NCBI RefSeq assembly: GCF_947242115.1
Contig: NC_074712.1
Coordinates: 48,427,838 to 48,491,837, forward strand
Length of the DNA stretch: 64,000 nucleotides
Direction of reading: 5' to 3'
Origin: Biomphalaria glabrata
Lineage: Eukaryota > Mollusca > Gastropoda > Planorbidae
Numbering within the stretch: the stretch's first letter is position 1; the number at the start of each line of letters is the position of its first letter. The position numbers were made by a program, and so were the translations under genes. Below the pieces are notes generated by a model that was given only the letters and a program-made list of their open reading frames with translations, had not been told where the DNA came from and searched no databases. This document shows positions 1 through 13,200 of this stretch, one piece after another.

Positions 1-3000
1 GCCAGACTTCAAAGTGAACTTGCTCATAAAGATGAAGAAGTGCTAAGTTTGCGTTCAGAACTTGATAGGGTGAATGAGGTTTTGAAACAAGTAAGTTGGA
101 TGGTCAAGATTCACTTAATCAAATAAAAAAAATGTTTATCATGGTGTACAATTGTATGTATATTTATATAGCTGTCATTGCCCCAAATTAGTAACAATTT
201 TGGTAACAATTTTCTGGCAAATACCCATATCACAGTAAATGGAAATGTTGCAGTCTCTGGTGGTTATAGCACACAAAATGTTTTTGTACAAGTAACTCAT
301 GGATTGATCTCTTTAACAACATAAGACATTACAAAAACGTAGGACATAATCATCTTCTTTTTGGAAGTAACGTCTGTATTTGATAAGATAAAAGGTCATT
401 TCTCAAGACATAAAAAAAAACTTCACACAGTACAAGAAAATCTGCGCTAGATTCTGCTAATCATTTTATTTATTTCACTGGTGAATAGCATTGAACTGGA
501 ATGTTCCTTGACTGCTATTTGCTTGTTATAATTTTGTTGAAATGCTGACTGTAGTTTTTCTTTCATTAGTTCTCTTTTCACACTTTATCTTTTTTTAGCA
601 GTAGCAGTCTGAAGAGTAGGACACGCTGGTTGTGTTTTGTGTGTTTGACTGCCTATTTATAGATGTTTTTTTTTCCACCTTATATTCTGCCATTTTTTTA
701 ATTTTTTTTTTTCAAATAATTTTTGTTTCTATTATTATCAGTACCAAATAAATAGCTTGGAAATAAGATTTCAGCCTTTCATTGATAATTTGATTTGAAT
801 GAGCCAAAGCAATTTAAGTTGTAATTGTTGTTTCTGAAATTAAAAATGAAGTTCTTTAAACAATTTTGAAAAAAATAATATATTTCTCTTTAAAAAGAAA
901 AAAAGTCTCTATTAAACTGTACTAATTGTGGACATTTGCACCAATGCTTGTAACTATCACTTCTTCCATTAGAGACCTACATGATTACCTACATGATTCT
1001 AATTGTCTTGATTAATAACAGAACATTCAGCTTACAAAGAAATTAGACCATAAATTTGACCTATGGTCAAGAGAAAAAAACTTGTTGAAATATATCTCAG
1101 TATGCTTTCTGTATATTGGTAAAATTAAGATTTTGTTCTGTTAAATCTCAAGTTTAAGTGATTTATAATTATTTTGATAGCATCAAGTGAGCAGCTATGT
1201 ATCTATCAGTATTTATAATGTGTGTCATTCATCTAACGATTGCATTTTATTAACAACAGAAAACATCTGAACAAACAGCTGCCTCCTCCAGTGTCAGCAA
1301 TGCTGAAGTAGAATTAAAACTACAGCAAACTGAAGAGAAATTAAAGTTAATTACTGATGAGAGAAATCATTTACAAGAGAGACTGACCAAATCCAATGAA
1401 GAGAATTTAAAGTTGGCTAATACCATAAGGGTAAATATTTGTCTTCTTTTTCTTACAAATATTTATTGACACAGACCTCTAGAAAGAAAGGTGAATATAT
1501 CTTACTTTTATGTTAGGGCTTGTAGCGCTCCTAGAATCTGAAAAGTCTCCTAAAATCTTAAAATTCTTCTAATAATTGCCAGAATTCTCTTAAAATTTTG
1601 TCCACTCTCCTAAAAATTTTACCCAATATTTTTTAAAAATAAAATTTTGGTTATTTCTTGCTAAAAATGGGGAAAAAACAACAACAGCATTTTAATCGCA
1701 TGACGTTACGGGCTGGCTGTGTGTTACGGGCTGGCTGTGTTAATGAGCTGACCAGTGACGCGTCTACACCGCCTTTCACCCACTTGTGAAGCGCAACCTC
1801 GTGATTGAAGATGGCCTTGGCTCAAGCAAGCATTTCATCTGGCATTATTTTTCTGAGGGCAGTGCAGAAATGGTTGTTTCTTTTCATTGTTAGGACCGAA
1901 GTCGCGCTAGATCTAGTCTGTAGTGACTATTGTATATAATTAGAGCAATTACCAGCCTGATGTGTAGGCTACATCCCTCGGGGCTCTCCCTCACCTAAAA
2001 TCTTCTTGTAACAGTAAGAGTGACTTTGCGTGGAAAGTCCGTAAATCATCTAGCTAGTAATAGTATCTAGAGTTAGATCTAGTGAAGATAATTCACACCT
2101 AGTAATGATCTCGATACATCAAATGTCTAGATTACACAAGAAATACGCTAGTTTCTAAATTTACTCTAAATCACCAGAATCTAGTGAAGATAGTTTGCAC
2201 ACAGCAGTGAAAAGCCCGCATATTTTAGTGACTTAGATCTAGAGTCTATAGGCTATTTACAGTAGATTCAGTGAAGATAAATGGCACACAGACGTGAAAA
2301 GTTTGCGAATTTTAGTGACTTAGATCTAGAGTCTGGATTTAGGGTAGATTCAGTGAAGATAATTGGCACACAGCTGTGAAAAGTCCATAAAAGTTATTTT
2401 GGTAGTAAAATCCAAGGAAACTACATAGATCTAGTTGAAAAAAGAAACTCTGCTTGAAAAAAAAACGCTAATAGGTCTAATACCCTTCCCCCCTACTCAA
2501 AATCCAAAAGCCATTATTTAGTAAGCAAATGTGAACTAAACATAGGCCTATATATTACACACTCTGTTTATTTATAAGATACACATATGAACTAAAAATG
2601 TAAATTTCTACCACAGAGAATTCACATTATGAAGGCATCTCTAAGAATGTTTCTTATTTTAAAAAATGGAATAGCAACCATTTGTAATGTTCTTTAATAT
2701 ATCTTTGAAAAAAAAAAGGTTGTTGGGGTTTTGGGATGACAGTCAAGTTGTCACTTGATTAAAAGATAACTTTCATTACATTTTTTGTGGACATGCCACA
2801 GCTGATGACATTGATTCTGTACTGAGTGGGATGTTGGCAAGATATTTATTATTCCCAAAATTAAGTAACAATAATTGATTTGATAAATGCATAGTTTTGT
2901 TTTACAATGTTTCACACAATCGGGCCGGACACACACACACACACACATGATATATATATATATCATACATTTCATCCTTAAAAAAAACACATGGAAAAGT

Positions 3001-5521
3001 GCTACTAACCCTGTTATGTGTATCATTTTTAAATGAAAAAAAAACAAAAACAAATCCTGGTAGCAATTTAGAAAAGTTTAGAAAATGGCTAATTTATATA
3101 TTAAAAAATGGTGGCTCAATCAACGAGACTTGATATTATTATTATCATTATATTAGACTAAGGAATGTAGAGCTAGATCTTTATAGGTGTAGCAAAACAT
3201 AGAAAAATCTTTTTGTTACAATTGGCAAATATATGTTGGTAAAAAAGTGGCACCCTTGCTATGCCACAAAATATACATTTATAATCATACATATTAACTA
3301 ACCATGTTAGCTTGTTTAGGTTGTAATTTTATTTGAACTATAAATTTGATAGAAATTGGAAGATGAGAAAGTGGATGCTGTGAATGAAAAAGAGAATCTA
3401 AAAGAAGAGATGGACACATTAAAGAAAGAACAAGATGACTTGTTAGTATTATTGGCTGACCAGGATGTCAAGATTGATAAATACAAGACCAAATTAAAAG
3501 AACTTGGCCAAGAGGTAATTATTTCAACATACTTCTATTTAACAAATAGCCTCAGTCAAAAGGATGAGTTCCATCATTTGCATTCAATTGACTTAATGAC
3601 TGCATAAGAATAATAAATACAACTAAAGGACATTAAATGAATGGGGTTAGGAAATGTCAACACCTTTGTTTAAAGAACAGGGCTAGTCTACCTAAATATG
3701 TACAAATAAGGCATTTCTCTCACTGAAACAGATTGCATCTAGCAAAGAAAAAGCATTAGAAGTACCTTGACTGACTTTGGTGTGTTGAAAGGGGAAGGAA
3801 GGATAAGGGTTCAGATTTTATATTTTTTTATTGTGGTTCTTCAAAACTGTAACATTAATGATTGGGGATGTCTTGTTTGTAATTTTAATAAATGACTTTA
3901 GATTGCTTGAATTATTTTCCTTTACAAAAATCTAGTTTCTCAATGTAATTTTTCAAAGTGTCTGGTTAAGGTATAATTGTGTAACATAGGTAGAACTTCA
4001 TCTATGTCTTCCTAGCGATAGATTTACAGATGATCATAAAAAAATGAACAGATTCTAAAAATTCAACTTAAAAAAATAACAAGTTAACACACATTAAATC
4101 TATGAACAAATCCTAAAAATTCATCTGAAAAAAAACAAAACAGCAACTTATAAATTCAAAATCTAGTTGAATTTCTATAAGGTGTAAATGTTGTGTTTTT
4201 AGAGTACTCCAACCCTACTTACAAAATCTATTAGCTGTCAAGTGGTCTCTATGGCAGTTCTAATTCTAAGTTCTAAGTCTAATTCTAAGTCATCTCACCA
4301 TCTGGTTAATAAAGTGCTATTAGGGTGAGAGTTTCTGCTTTAGTATGCTTTTGGCCATCTTCCCATAAAGAATAAATTCAAAGATTTTGAACAATAAACC
4401 ATTTCTTCTTTACCTTGTACTAACCATAATGATATTAGTTGTTTTTTTTTTATAGTAATTTTGTCAATGTACATAATGGACACATTTTATAAAATATTCA
4501 GAGTAGGCTTGTGAGTACCAGTGTCTGCTAGAATGGAGTTTCAAGGTTTTAGCACAGACTTTGTAAACTTGAATTGGAAGGCAGAAGTGCTAGCTTTAGC
4601 CAAATCTGTATCTATTTCTTTCCATAATGATGCACTGCTTTACAAAAAGTATGACTGAAGAAATCTATTAAGAAATTTGAACACATCTAGTCTAAAGATT
4701 ATAAACAGTCCTTCAGCAAACATTTTTTTTTTCATTTGTAACTTGTTTACTATGCATTCATGCAGCTTTTTCACTTATTGGGCTATTTTCAACTATATAA
4801 AGGTGTCCTAGGGTAAAAAAAAGGTTTGAGAACCACTGCAATAAATGTTACATGGTTAGGGTATAGGTCCACTACAATCTGCACCTGCTGATTATTCTGA
4901 ATTTAAGAACTATTTCAATTTGTTGAACATGCTACCACTAAAAAAAATTGTCAAACCTTATGCTTCTTGGCAGCCATTCTGAATTTCTGCCAGAACAACT
5001 ACTTGACATCATATGTGCAGAATCTTTCCTGACTTTTCTTCTCATTTCCCACAATCCTGAGTTGTTTCAAACAGAAGAAAAAACATGTGACTTCCAAGAC
5101 TTAAAACACTGTCATGGAAGACTTAAAACACTGTCATTGTCTCATGTTCAAGGCTTTAGGCATCACTTTCCATTGTATCTGTCAAATCAAATGAACAGTA
5201 TCAGAGGCAGATTAAATAGGAGAATATTGGAGTCCATTATTTTAAATGAAAACCATTTTTTTCATTCATTCTCAATCTTCACTGCTTGCTTATGATATTT
5301 TGTGTATTATTTTTTAATGTCTCTAGATTTAGGATGACAAAGGTTTGTATCATAAACTTGTTTTGGTAAAATTGAATTAAGTGTTTAAGTGTTGTTTTTT
5401 TTTTCTTTTTATATCTTTTTTTTTCTTTCTTCTCCCTTGTACAATGCTAAAGGTGGAAGATGATGATGATGATGATGATGAACTGGGTGAAGATAATGAG
5501 GAGGATCTAGATGCTGATTGA
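1..5521 (+). CDS. USO1: General vesicular transport factor p115 (USO1), C-terminal exons
   Basis: Four exons, 1-90, 1260-1430, 3353-3514 and 5453-5521 (stop TGA 5519-5521), join in phase 0 with consensus GT/AG sites and give 163 residues. The gene starts before the window. The product is a charged heptad-type coiled coil. The stretch KKEQDDLLVLLADQD in exon 3 matches the end of the p115 coiled coil almost exactly. The last exon encodes V-E, seven Asp, then a Glu/Asp-rich tail ending LDAD, which fits the acidic C-terminus that binds GM130 and giantin in known p115. USO1/p115 is a peripheral Golgi tether that docks COPI and COPII vesicles with Rab1 and SNAREs. The globular armadillo head is outside the window. 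The Asp run is encoded by GAT repeats and could vary in length. Identity is secure from these motifs; first-exon completeness is unknown. Confidence 0.93.
91..1259 (+). other. USO1 intron with LINE 3'-tail remnant
   Basis: AT-rich intron. Around 345-395 the words AGTAACGTCTGTATTTGATA and AAGATAAAAGG match the 3' tail of the CR1/L2-like LINE fragments at 43.87-44.19 kb (+) and 27.8-28.0 kb (-). Nothing else recognisable. Confidence 0.4.
2085..2405. repeat. Imperfect tandem repeat, roughly 75-100-bp units
   Basis: The phrase AGTGAAGATAAT(T)-GCACACAG followed by GTGAAAAGT and GTGACTTAGATCTAGAGTCT recurs at about 2090, 2185, 2272 and 2355 with substitutions and length changes. It is degenerate, and therefore older than the large arrays further along. 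Confidence 0.55.
2928..2963. repeat. (CA)n/(TA)n compound microsatellite
   Basis: About ten CA dinucleotides run into a short ATGATATATATATATAT tract within the second USO1 intron shown here. It is a simple repeat. Confidence 0.9.
3515..5452 (+). other. Last USO1 intron
   Basis: AT-rich intron. It contains a 115-codon open frame (4948-5295) with no recognised domain and no flanking splice logic, and a short duplication (GACTTAAAACACTGTCATGG, twice at 5098-5138). I treat it as non-coding. Confidence 0.5.
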
Positions 5522-6325
5522 TCCAAATGATGTTAAGTTTTGTGATAGAATTGAAAGAATGAAGTAAAATACATACAGCCAAGTTCATTTAGGATTGAAA
5601 GATTTATTTTATTTGTTTGCTGTTGGGTCCCCACTAACTAAGGGACAAATAAATAAAGTTAATAGAAGCAAAAAAGAAATTGAAAAAACTAGTTTGTAAC
5701 ACAATACATGCATTTTGTGTAATTCATATAATGTTAGATGGACTGAATCCTTTTGAAAGCTACCAAATGATGTAGATGATAGAAACTGAACTTTGAATGG
5801 TGCTGGTAAATTTATTCTTTTTGGTTTGTTTGCTTTGTACTTCACTTCTGTATTGTTCATTTTTCCTTTTGAAATGAGCTATTTGCTTTTAAAAAAAAAT
5901 TTTTTTTTACCAAAAAATGCAATTTTCTGCTGTTTTAATTCGGGAATTTGAATTATTTTTTGTTCCCCCCTCACCCCTTTCACTCTTTAAGCTCCCTGCT
6001 AGATAATGTCCAAGCTGCTCTTTCAAAAGTTAAGACTATATTTAATTTCTTTCTCAAGACACACACATCAGCAAGAAGACCGAGACATAAACTAATGTGT
6101 TCTAGAAATGATGTGATGTCTTTGTTCAGATCACTTAATGTTCAATTTTTAAAAATGTACATACTTATTTATAGAACTCAAGATTCTTGTGTATAAAACA
6201 ACATGATAGTGTTTAAACTTATTGACCAGCTTTTGTAAATAATGGAAATATAATCTATTTCTTCATTGAAATAATAATATCATTTATTATTGTTTCATTT
6301 AGAAATAAACAAATATTATGTTAAA
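5522..6325 (+). other. USO1: USO1 3' UTR (probable)
   Basis: AT-rich non-coding stretch after the USO1 stop. Possible polyadenylation signals (AATAAA) occur near 5647-5655 and near 6303-6308. The second, with following T-rich sequence, is the better candidate end. No protein signature is seen on either strand. Confidence 0.45.
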
Positions 6326-6329
6326 AAGT

Positions 6330-7290
6330 AATTCTTGTTTTTTTTTTATTTTTGAAATTGTGCATGTCTTATTCTAGATGCCTCATAAAAAAAAAGGTCA
6401 CAGATTTCTTCATAAATAATTGGGGCTTCATTCATAGATTGGCGCATTGGTACAAAAAAAAAAAACATGGCATCTAAGGTCACATTGGAAAAAAGTATCA
6501 ATGGCTCATTAATACATTTCTTTTTCACTTATTAACAAACTCATTAAAATGCTATTCAAATGTTGTTTAGAAAGAAATATTTTAATACGAACTTCACTTT
6601 ATTAAAACAAAAACGGACCTTTTTTTTTATAACTCGCGATCTTAATATATCCTCATTACACACTTGACAACAATCTAAATCTGACTAAATAGCGCCCAGA
6701 TCTAGATCTATCTGGTTTAATAATTTGAACAAAATGTACATCTATACATTAGTAAGGCAATAGCTTAGCTTCTGACTACTTAGTAGAGCATATTTATTTA
6801 TTAAGTATACAGTTGTATCACAAGAAAGGGGTTGGACGCGAACAACATAAAGTGAACTATTACCAGCTCTAATTCTGATCATATAGGCTAAGTGTAAGTG
6901 TCGATAGAGTTTTCTTATATTATGGTTTGAAGTAATGTCTGTCATTTATAAAAAGATAAGATCTGTATTGATCAATCCATCTTCTACATCTTGATCTAAA
7001 TGTTTTTGACTTGATTTAAATTCTATTCTATATATTCAGTCTATATCTAGATTCAAGATCTAGAATCTGTATTTACATTTAGTTCTAGATAGGCCTATAA
7101 CTATAATCTATATTAGATTTAGATAGGCCTATATTCTATATGTAGAAAAATAGAACTACACATAAGCAATAAATTGAAAACAACATTAAATAATCTACAA
7201 AAATAACCTACATAATCATCTACATCCTACATAGATCTACTTGGGTACTTTTGATCAAATGTTTACATTTCAGTAATACAACAACATATT
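6330..7290. repeat. Left part of a dispersed repeat flanking the 76-bp array
   Basis: AGATCTAGATCT-rich sequence. 6672-6740 (CTGACTAAATAGCGCCCAGA and following) resembles 33345-33415. 7165-7205 (AACATTAAATAATCTAC) resembles 34005-34035. The same order is therefore present in another repeat copy that lacks the expansion. The class is unresolved. Confidence 0.5.
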
Positions 7291-10200
7291 GTTATGTAGA
7301 GGTTGATGTAATGGGTACAACAATACCAAGATCATCTTTCTATGTAATATAGAAGTCATGGCAGTTGTTATGTAGAGGTTGATGTAATGGGTACAATGAT
7401 ACCAAGATCATCTTTCTATGTAATATAGAAGTCATGGCAGTTGTTATGTAGAGGTTGATGTAATGGGTACAATGATACCAAGATCATCTTTCTATGTATT
7501 ATAGAAGTCATGGCAGTTGTTATGTAGAGGTTGATGTAATGGGTACAATGATACCAAGATCATCTTTCTATGTAATATAGAAGTCATGGCAGTTATGTGG
7601 ACGTTGATGTAATGGGTACAATGATACCAAGATCATCTTTCTATGTATTATAGAAGTCATGGCAGTTGTTATGTGGACGTTGATGTAATGGGTACAATGA
7701 TACCAAGATCATCTTTCTATGTATTATAGAAGTCATGGCAGTTGTTATGTAGAGGTTGATGTAATGGGTACAATGATACCAAGATCATCTTTCTATGTAA
7801 TATAGAAGTCATGGCAGTTGTTATGTGGACGTTGATGTAATGGGTACAATGATACCAAGATCATCTTTCTATGTATTATAGAAGTCATGGCAGTTATGTG
7901 GACGTTGATGTAATGGGTACAATGATACCAAGATCATCTTTCTATGTAATATAGAAGTCATGGCAGTTATGTGGACGTTGATGTAATGGGTACAATGATA
8001 CCAAGATCATCTTTCTATGTATTATAGAAGTCATGGCAGTTGTTATGTGGACGTTGATGTAATGGGTACAATGATACCAAGATCATCTTTCTATGTATTA
8101 TAGAAGTCATGGCAGTTGTTATGTAGAGGTTGATGTAATGGGTACAATGATACCAAGATCATCTTTCTATGTATTATAGAAGTCATGGCAGTTGTTATGT
8201 AGAGGTTGATGTAATGGGTACAATGATACCAAGATCATCTTTCTATGTAATATAGAAGTCATGGCAGTTGTTATGTAGAGGTTGATGTAAGGGTACAATG
8301 ATACCAAGATCATCTTTCTATGTAATATAGAAGTCATGGCAGTTGTTATGTGGACGTTGATGTAATGGGTACAATGATACCAAGATCATCTTTCTATGTA
8401 ATATAAAAGTCATGGCAGTTATGTGGACGTTGATGTAATGGGTACAACGATACCAAGATCATCTTTCTATGTAATATAGAAGTCATGGCAGTTATGTGGA
8501 CGTTGATGTAATGGGTACAATGATACCAAGATCATCTTTCTATGTATTATAGAAGTCATGGCAGTTGTTATGTGGACGTTGATGTAATGGGTACAACGAT
8601 ACCAAGATCATCTTTCTATGTATTATAGAAGTCATGGCAGTTGTTATGTAGAGGTTGATGTAATGGGTACAATGATACCAAGATCATCTTTCTATGTATT
8701 ATAGAAGTCATGGCAGTTGTTATGTAGATGTTGATGTAATGGGTACAATGATACCAAGATCATCTTTCTATGTATTATAGAAGTCATGGCAGTTGTTATG
8801 TAGATGTTGATGTAATGGGTACAATGATACCAAGATCATCTTTCTATGTATTATAGAAGTCATGGCAGTTGTTATGTAGAGGTTGATGTAATGGGTACAA
8901 TGATACCAAGATCATCTTTCTATGTAATATAGAAGTCATGGCAGTTGTTATGTAGAGGTTGATGTAATGGGTACAATGATACCAAGATCATCTTTCTATG
9001 TAATATAGAAGTCATGGCAGTTGTTATGTAGAGGTTGATGTAATGGGTACAATGATACCAAGATCATCTTTCTATGTAATATAGAAGTCATGGCAGTTGT
9101 TATGTAGAGGTTGATGTAATGGGTACAATGATACCAAGATCATCTTTCTATGTAATATAGAAGTCATGGCAGTTGTTATGTAGATGTTGATGTAATGGGT
9201 ACAACGATACCAAGATCATCTTTCTATGTAATATAGAAGTCATGGCAGTTGTTATGTAGAGGTTGATGTAAGGGTACAATGATACCAAGATCATCTTTCT
9301 ATGTAATATAGAAGTCATGGCAGTTGTTATGTGGACGTTGATGTAATGGGTACAATGATACCAAGATCATCTTTCTATGTAATATAAAAGTCATGGCAGT
9401 TATGTGGACGTTGATGTAATGGGTACAACGATACCAAGATCATCTTTCTATGTAATATAGAAGTCATGGCAGTTATGTGGACGTTGATGTAATGGGTACA
9501 ATGATACCAAGATCATCTTTCTATGTATTATAGAAGTCATGGCAGTTGTTATGTGGACGTTGATGTAATGGGTACAACGATACCAAGATCATCTTTCTAT
9601 GTATTATAGAAGTCATGGCAGTTGTTATGTAGAGGTTGATGTAATGGGTACAATGATACCAAGATCATCTTTCTATGTATTATAGAAGTCATGGCAGTTG
9701 TTATGTAGATGTTGATGTAATGGGTACAATGATACCAAGATCATCTTTCTATGTATTATAGAAGTCATGGCAGTTGTTATGTAGAGGTTGATGTAATGGG
9801 TACAATGATACCAAGATCATCTTTCTATGTAATATAGAAGTCATGGCAGTTGTTATGTAGAGGTTGATGTAATGGGTACAATGATACCAAGATCATCTTT
9901 CTATGTATTATAGAAGTCATGGCAGTTGTTATGTAGAGGTTGATGTAATGGGTACAACGATACCAAGATCATCTTTCTATGTAATATAGAAGTCATGGCA
10001 GTTGTTATGTAGAGGTTGATGTAATGGGTACAATGATACCAAGATCATCTTTCTATGTAATATAGAAGTCATGGCAGTTGTTATGTAGATGTTGATGTAA
10101 TGGGTACAACGATACCAAGATCATCTTTCTATGTAATATAGAAGTCATGGCAGTTGTTATGTAGAGGTTGATGTAAGGGTACAATGATACCAAGATCATC

Positions 10201-13200
10201 TTTCTATGTAATATAGAAGTCATGGCAGTTGTTATGTGGACGTTGATGTAATGGGTACAATGATACCAAGATCATCTTTCTATGTAATATAAAAGTCATG
10301 GCAGTTATGTGGACGTTGATGTAATGGGTACAACGATACCAAGATCATCTTTCTATGTAATATAGAAGTCATGGCAGTTATGTGGACGTTGATGTAATGG
10401 GTACAATGATACCAAGATCATCTTTCTATGTATTATAGAAGTCATGGCAGTTGTTATGTGGACGTTGATGTAATGGGTACAACGATACCAAGATCATCTT
10501 TCTATGTATTATAGAAGTCATGGCAGTTGTTATGTAGAGGTTGATGTAATGGGTACAATGATACCAAGATCATCTTTCTATGTATTATAGAAGTCATGGC
10601 AGTTGTTATGTAGATGTTGATGTAATGGGTACAATGATACCAAGATCATCTTTCTATGTATTATAGAAGTCATGGCAGTTGTTATGTGGACGTTGATGTA
10701 ATGGGTACAACGATACCAAGATCATCTTTCTATGTATTATAGAAGTCATGGCAGTTGTTATGTAGAGGTTGATGTAATGGGTACAATGATACCAAGATCA
10801 TCTTTCTATGTATTATAGAAGTCATGGCAGTTGTTATGTAGAGGTTGATGTAATGGGTACAATGATACCAAGATCATCTTTCTATGTAATATAGAAGTCA
10901 TGGCAGTTGTTATGTAGAGGTTGATGTAATGGGTACAATGATACCAAGATCATCTTTCTATGTATTATAGAAGTCATGGCAGTTGTTATGTAGAGGTTGA
11001 TGTAATGGGTACAATGATACCAAGATCATCTTTCTATGTAATATAGAAGTCATGGCAGTTGTTATGTAGAGGTTGATGTAATGGGTACAATGATACCAAG
11101 ATCATCTTTCTATGTATTATAGAAGTCATGGCAGTTGTTATGTAGAGGTTGATGTAATGGGTACAACGATACCAAGATCATCTTTCTATGTAATATAGAA
11201 GTCATGGCAGTTGTTATGTAGAGGTTGATGTAATGGGTACAATGATACCAAGATCATCTTTCTATGTAATATAGAAGTCATGGCAGTTGTTATGTAGAGG
11301 TTGATGTAATGGGTACAACGATACCAAGATCATCTTTCTATGTAATATAGAAGTCATGGCAGTTGTTATGTAGAGGTTGATGTAATGGGTACAATGATAC
11401 CAAGATCATCTTTCTATGTAATATAGAAGTCATGGCAGTTGTTATATAGAGGTTGATGTAATGGGTACAATGATACCAAGATCATCTTTCTATGTAATAT
11501 AGAAGTCATGGCAGTTGTTATGTAGAGGTTGATGTAATGGGTACAACGATACCAAGATCATCTTTCTATGTAATATAGAAGTCATGGCAGTTGTTATGTA
11601 GAGGTTGATGTAATGGGTACAATGATACCAAGATCATCTTTCTATGTAATATAGAAGTCATGGCAGTTGTTATGTAGACGTTGATGTAATGGGTACAATG
11701 ATACCAAGATCATCTTTCTATGTAATATAGAAGTCATGGCAGTTATGTGGACGTTAATGTAATGGGTACAACGATACCAAGATCATCTTTCTATGTAATA
11801 TAGAAGTCATGGCAGTTATGTGGACGTTGATGTAATGGGTACAATGATACCAAGATCATCTTTCTATGTATTATAGAAGTCATGGCAGTTGTTATGTGGA
11901 CGTTGATGTAATGGGTACAACGATACCAAGATCATCTTTCTATGTATTATAGAAGTCATGGCAGTTGTTATGTAGATGTTGATGTAATGGGTACAATGAT
12001 ACCAAGATCATCTTTCTATGTATTATAGAAGTCATGGCAGTTGTTATGTGGACGTTGATGTAATGGGTACAACGATACCAAGATCATCTTTCTATGTATT
12101 ATAGAAGTCATGGCAGTTGTTATGTAGAGGTTGATGTAATGGGTACAATGATACCAAGATCATCTTTCTATGTAATATAGAAGTCATGGCAGTTGTTATG
12201 TAGATGTTGATGTAATGGGTACAATGATACCAAGATCATCTTTCTATGTATTATAGAAGTCATGGCAGTTGTTATGTGGACGTTGATGTAATGGGTACAA
12301 CGATACCAAGATCATCTTTCTATGTATTATAGAAGTCATGGCAGTTGTTATGTAGAGGTTGATGTAATGGGTACAATGATACCAAGATCATCTTTCTATG
12401 TAATATAGAAGTCATGGCAGTTGTTATGTAGATGTTGATGTAATGGGTACAATGATACCAAGATCATCTTTCTATGTAATATAGAAGACATGGCAGTTGT
12501 TATGTAGAGGTTGATGTAATGGGTACAATGATACCAAGATCATCTTTCTATGTATTATAGAAGTCATGGCAGTTGTTATGTAGAGGTTGATGTAATGGGT
12601 ACAATGATACCAAGATTATCTTTCTATGTAATATAGAAGTCATGGCAGTTGTTATGTAGAGGTTGCTGTAATGGGTACAACGATACCAAGATCATCTTTC
12701 TATGTAATATAGAAGTCATGGCAGTTGTTATGTAGAGGTTGATGTAATGGGTACAATGATACCAAGATCATCTTTCTATGTAATATAGAAGTCATGGCAG
12801 TTGTTATGTAGAGGTTGATGTAATGGGTACAATGATACCAAGATCATCTTTCTATGTAATATAGAAGTCATGGCAGTTGTTATGTAGAGGTTGATGTAAT
12901 GGGTACAATGATACCAAGATCATCTTTCTATGTAATATAGAAGTCATGGCAGTTGTTATGTAGAGGTTGATGTAATGGGTACAATGATACCAAGATCATC
13001 TTTCTATGTAATATAGAAGTCATGGCAGTTGTTATGTAGATGTTGATGTAATGGGTACAACGATACCAAGATCATCTTTCTATGTAATATAGAAGTCATG
13101 GCAGTTGTTATGTAGAGGTTGATGTAAGGGTACAATGATACCAAGATCATCTTTCTATGTAATATAGAAGTCATGGCAGTTGTTATGTGGACGTTGATGT

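Larger units (their letters stand above)
1431..3352 (+). other. USO1 intron with repeat-derived insert
   Basis: From about 1510 to 2420 the composition changes. There is a duplicated TTACGGGCTGGCTGTG word (1706 and 1724), a GC-richer block, then AGATCTAG-rich sequence. This looks like an inserted dispersed repeat of unknown class. No open frame of interest. Confidence 0.4.

Noticed and set aside
4948-5295. 115-codon frame in the last USO1 intron as a nested gene or exon
   Set aside because: No recognised domain, no suitable splice sites, and composition like the surrounding intron.
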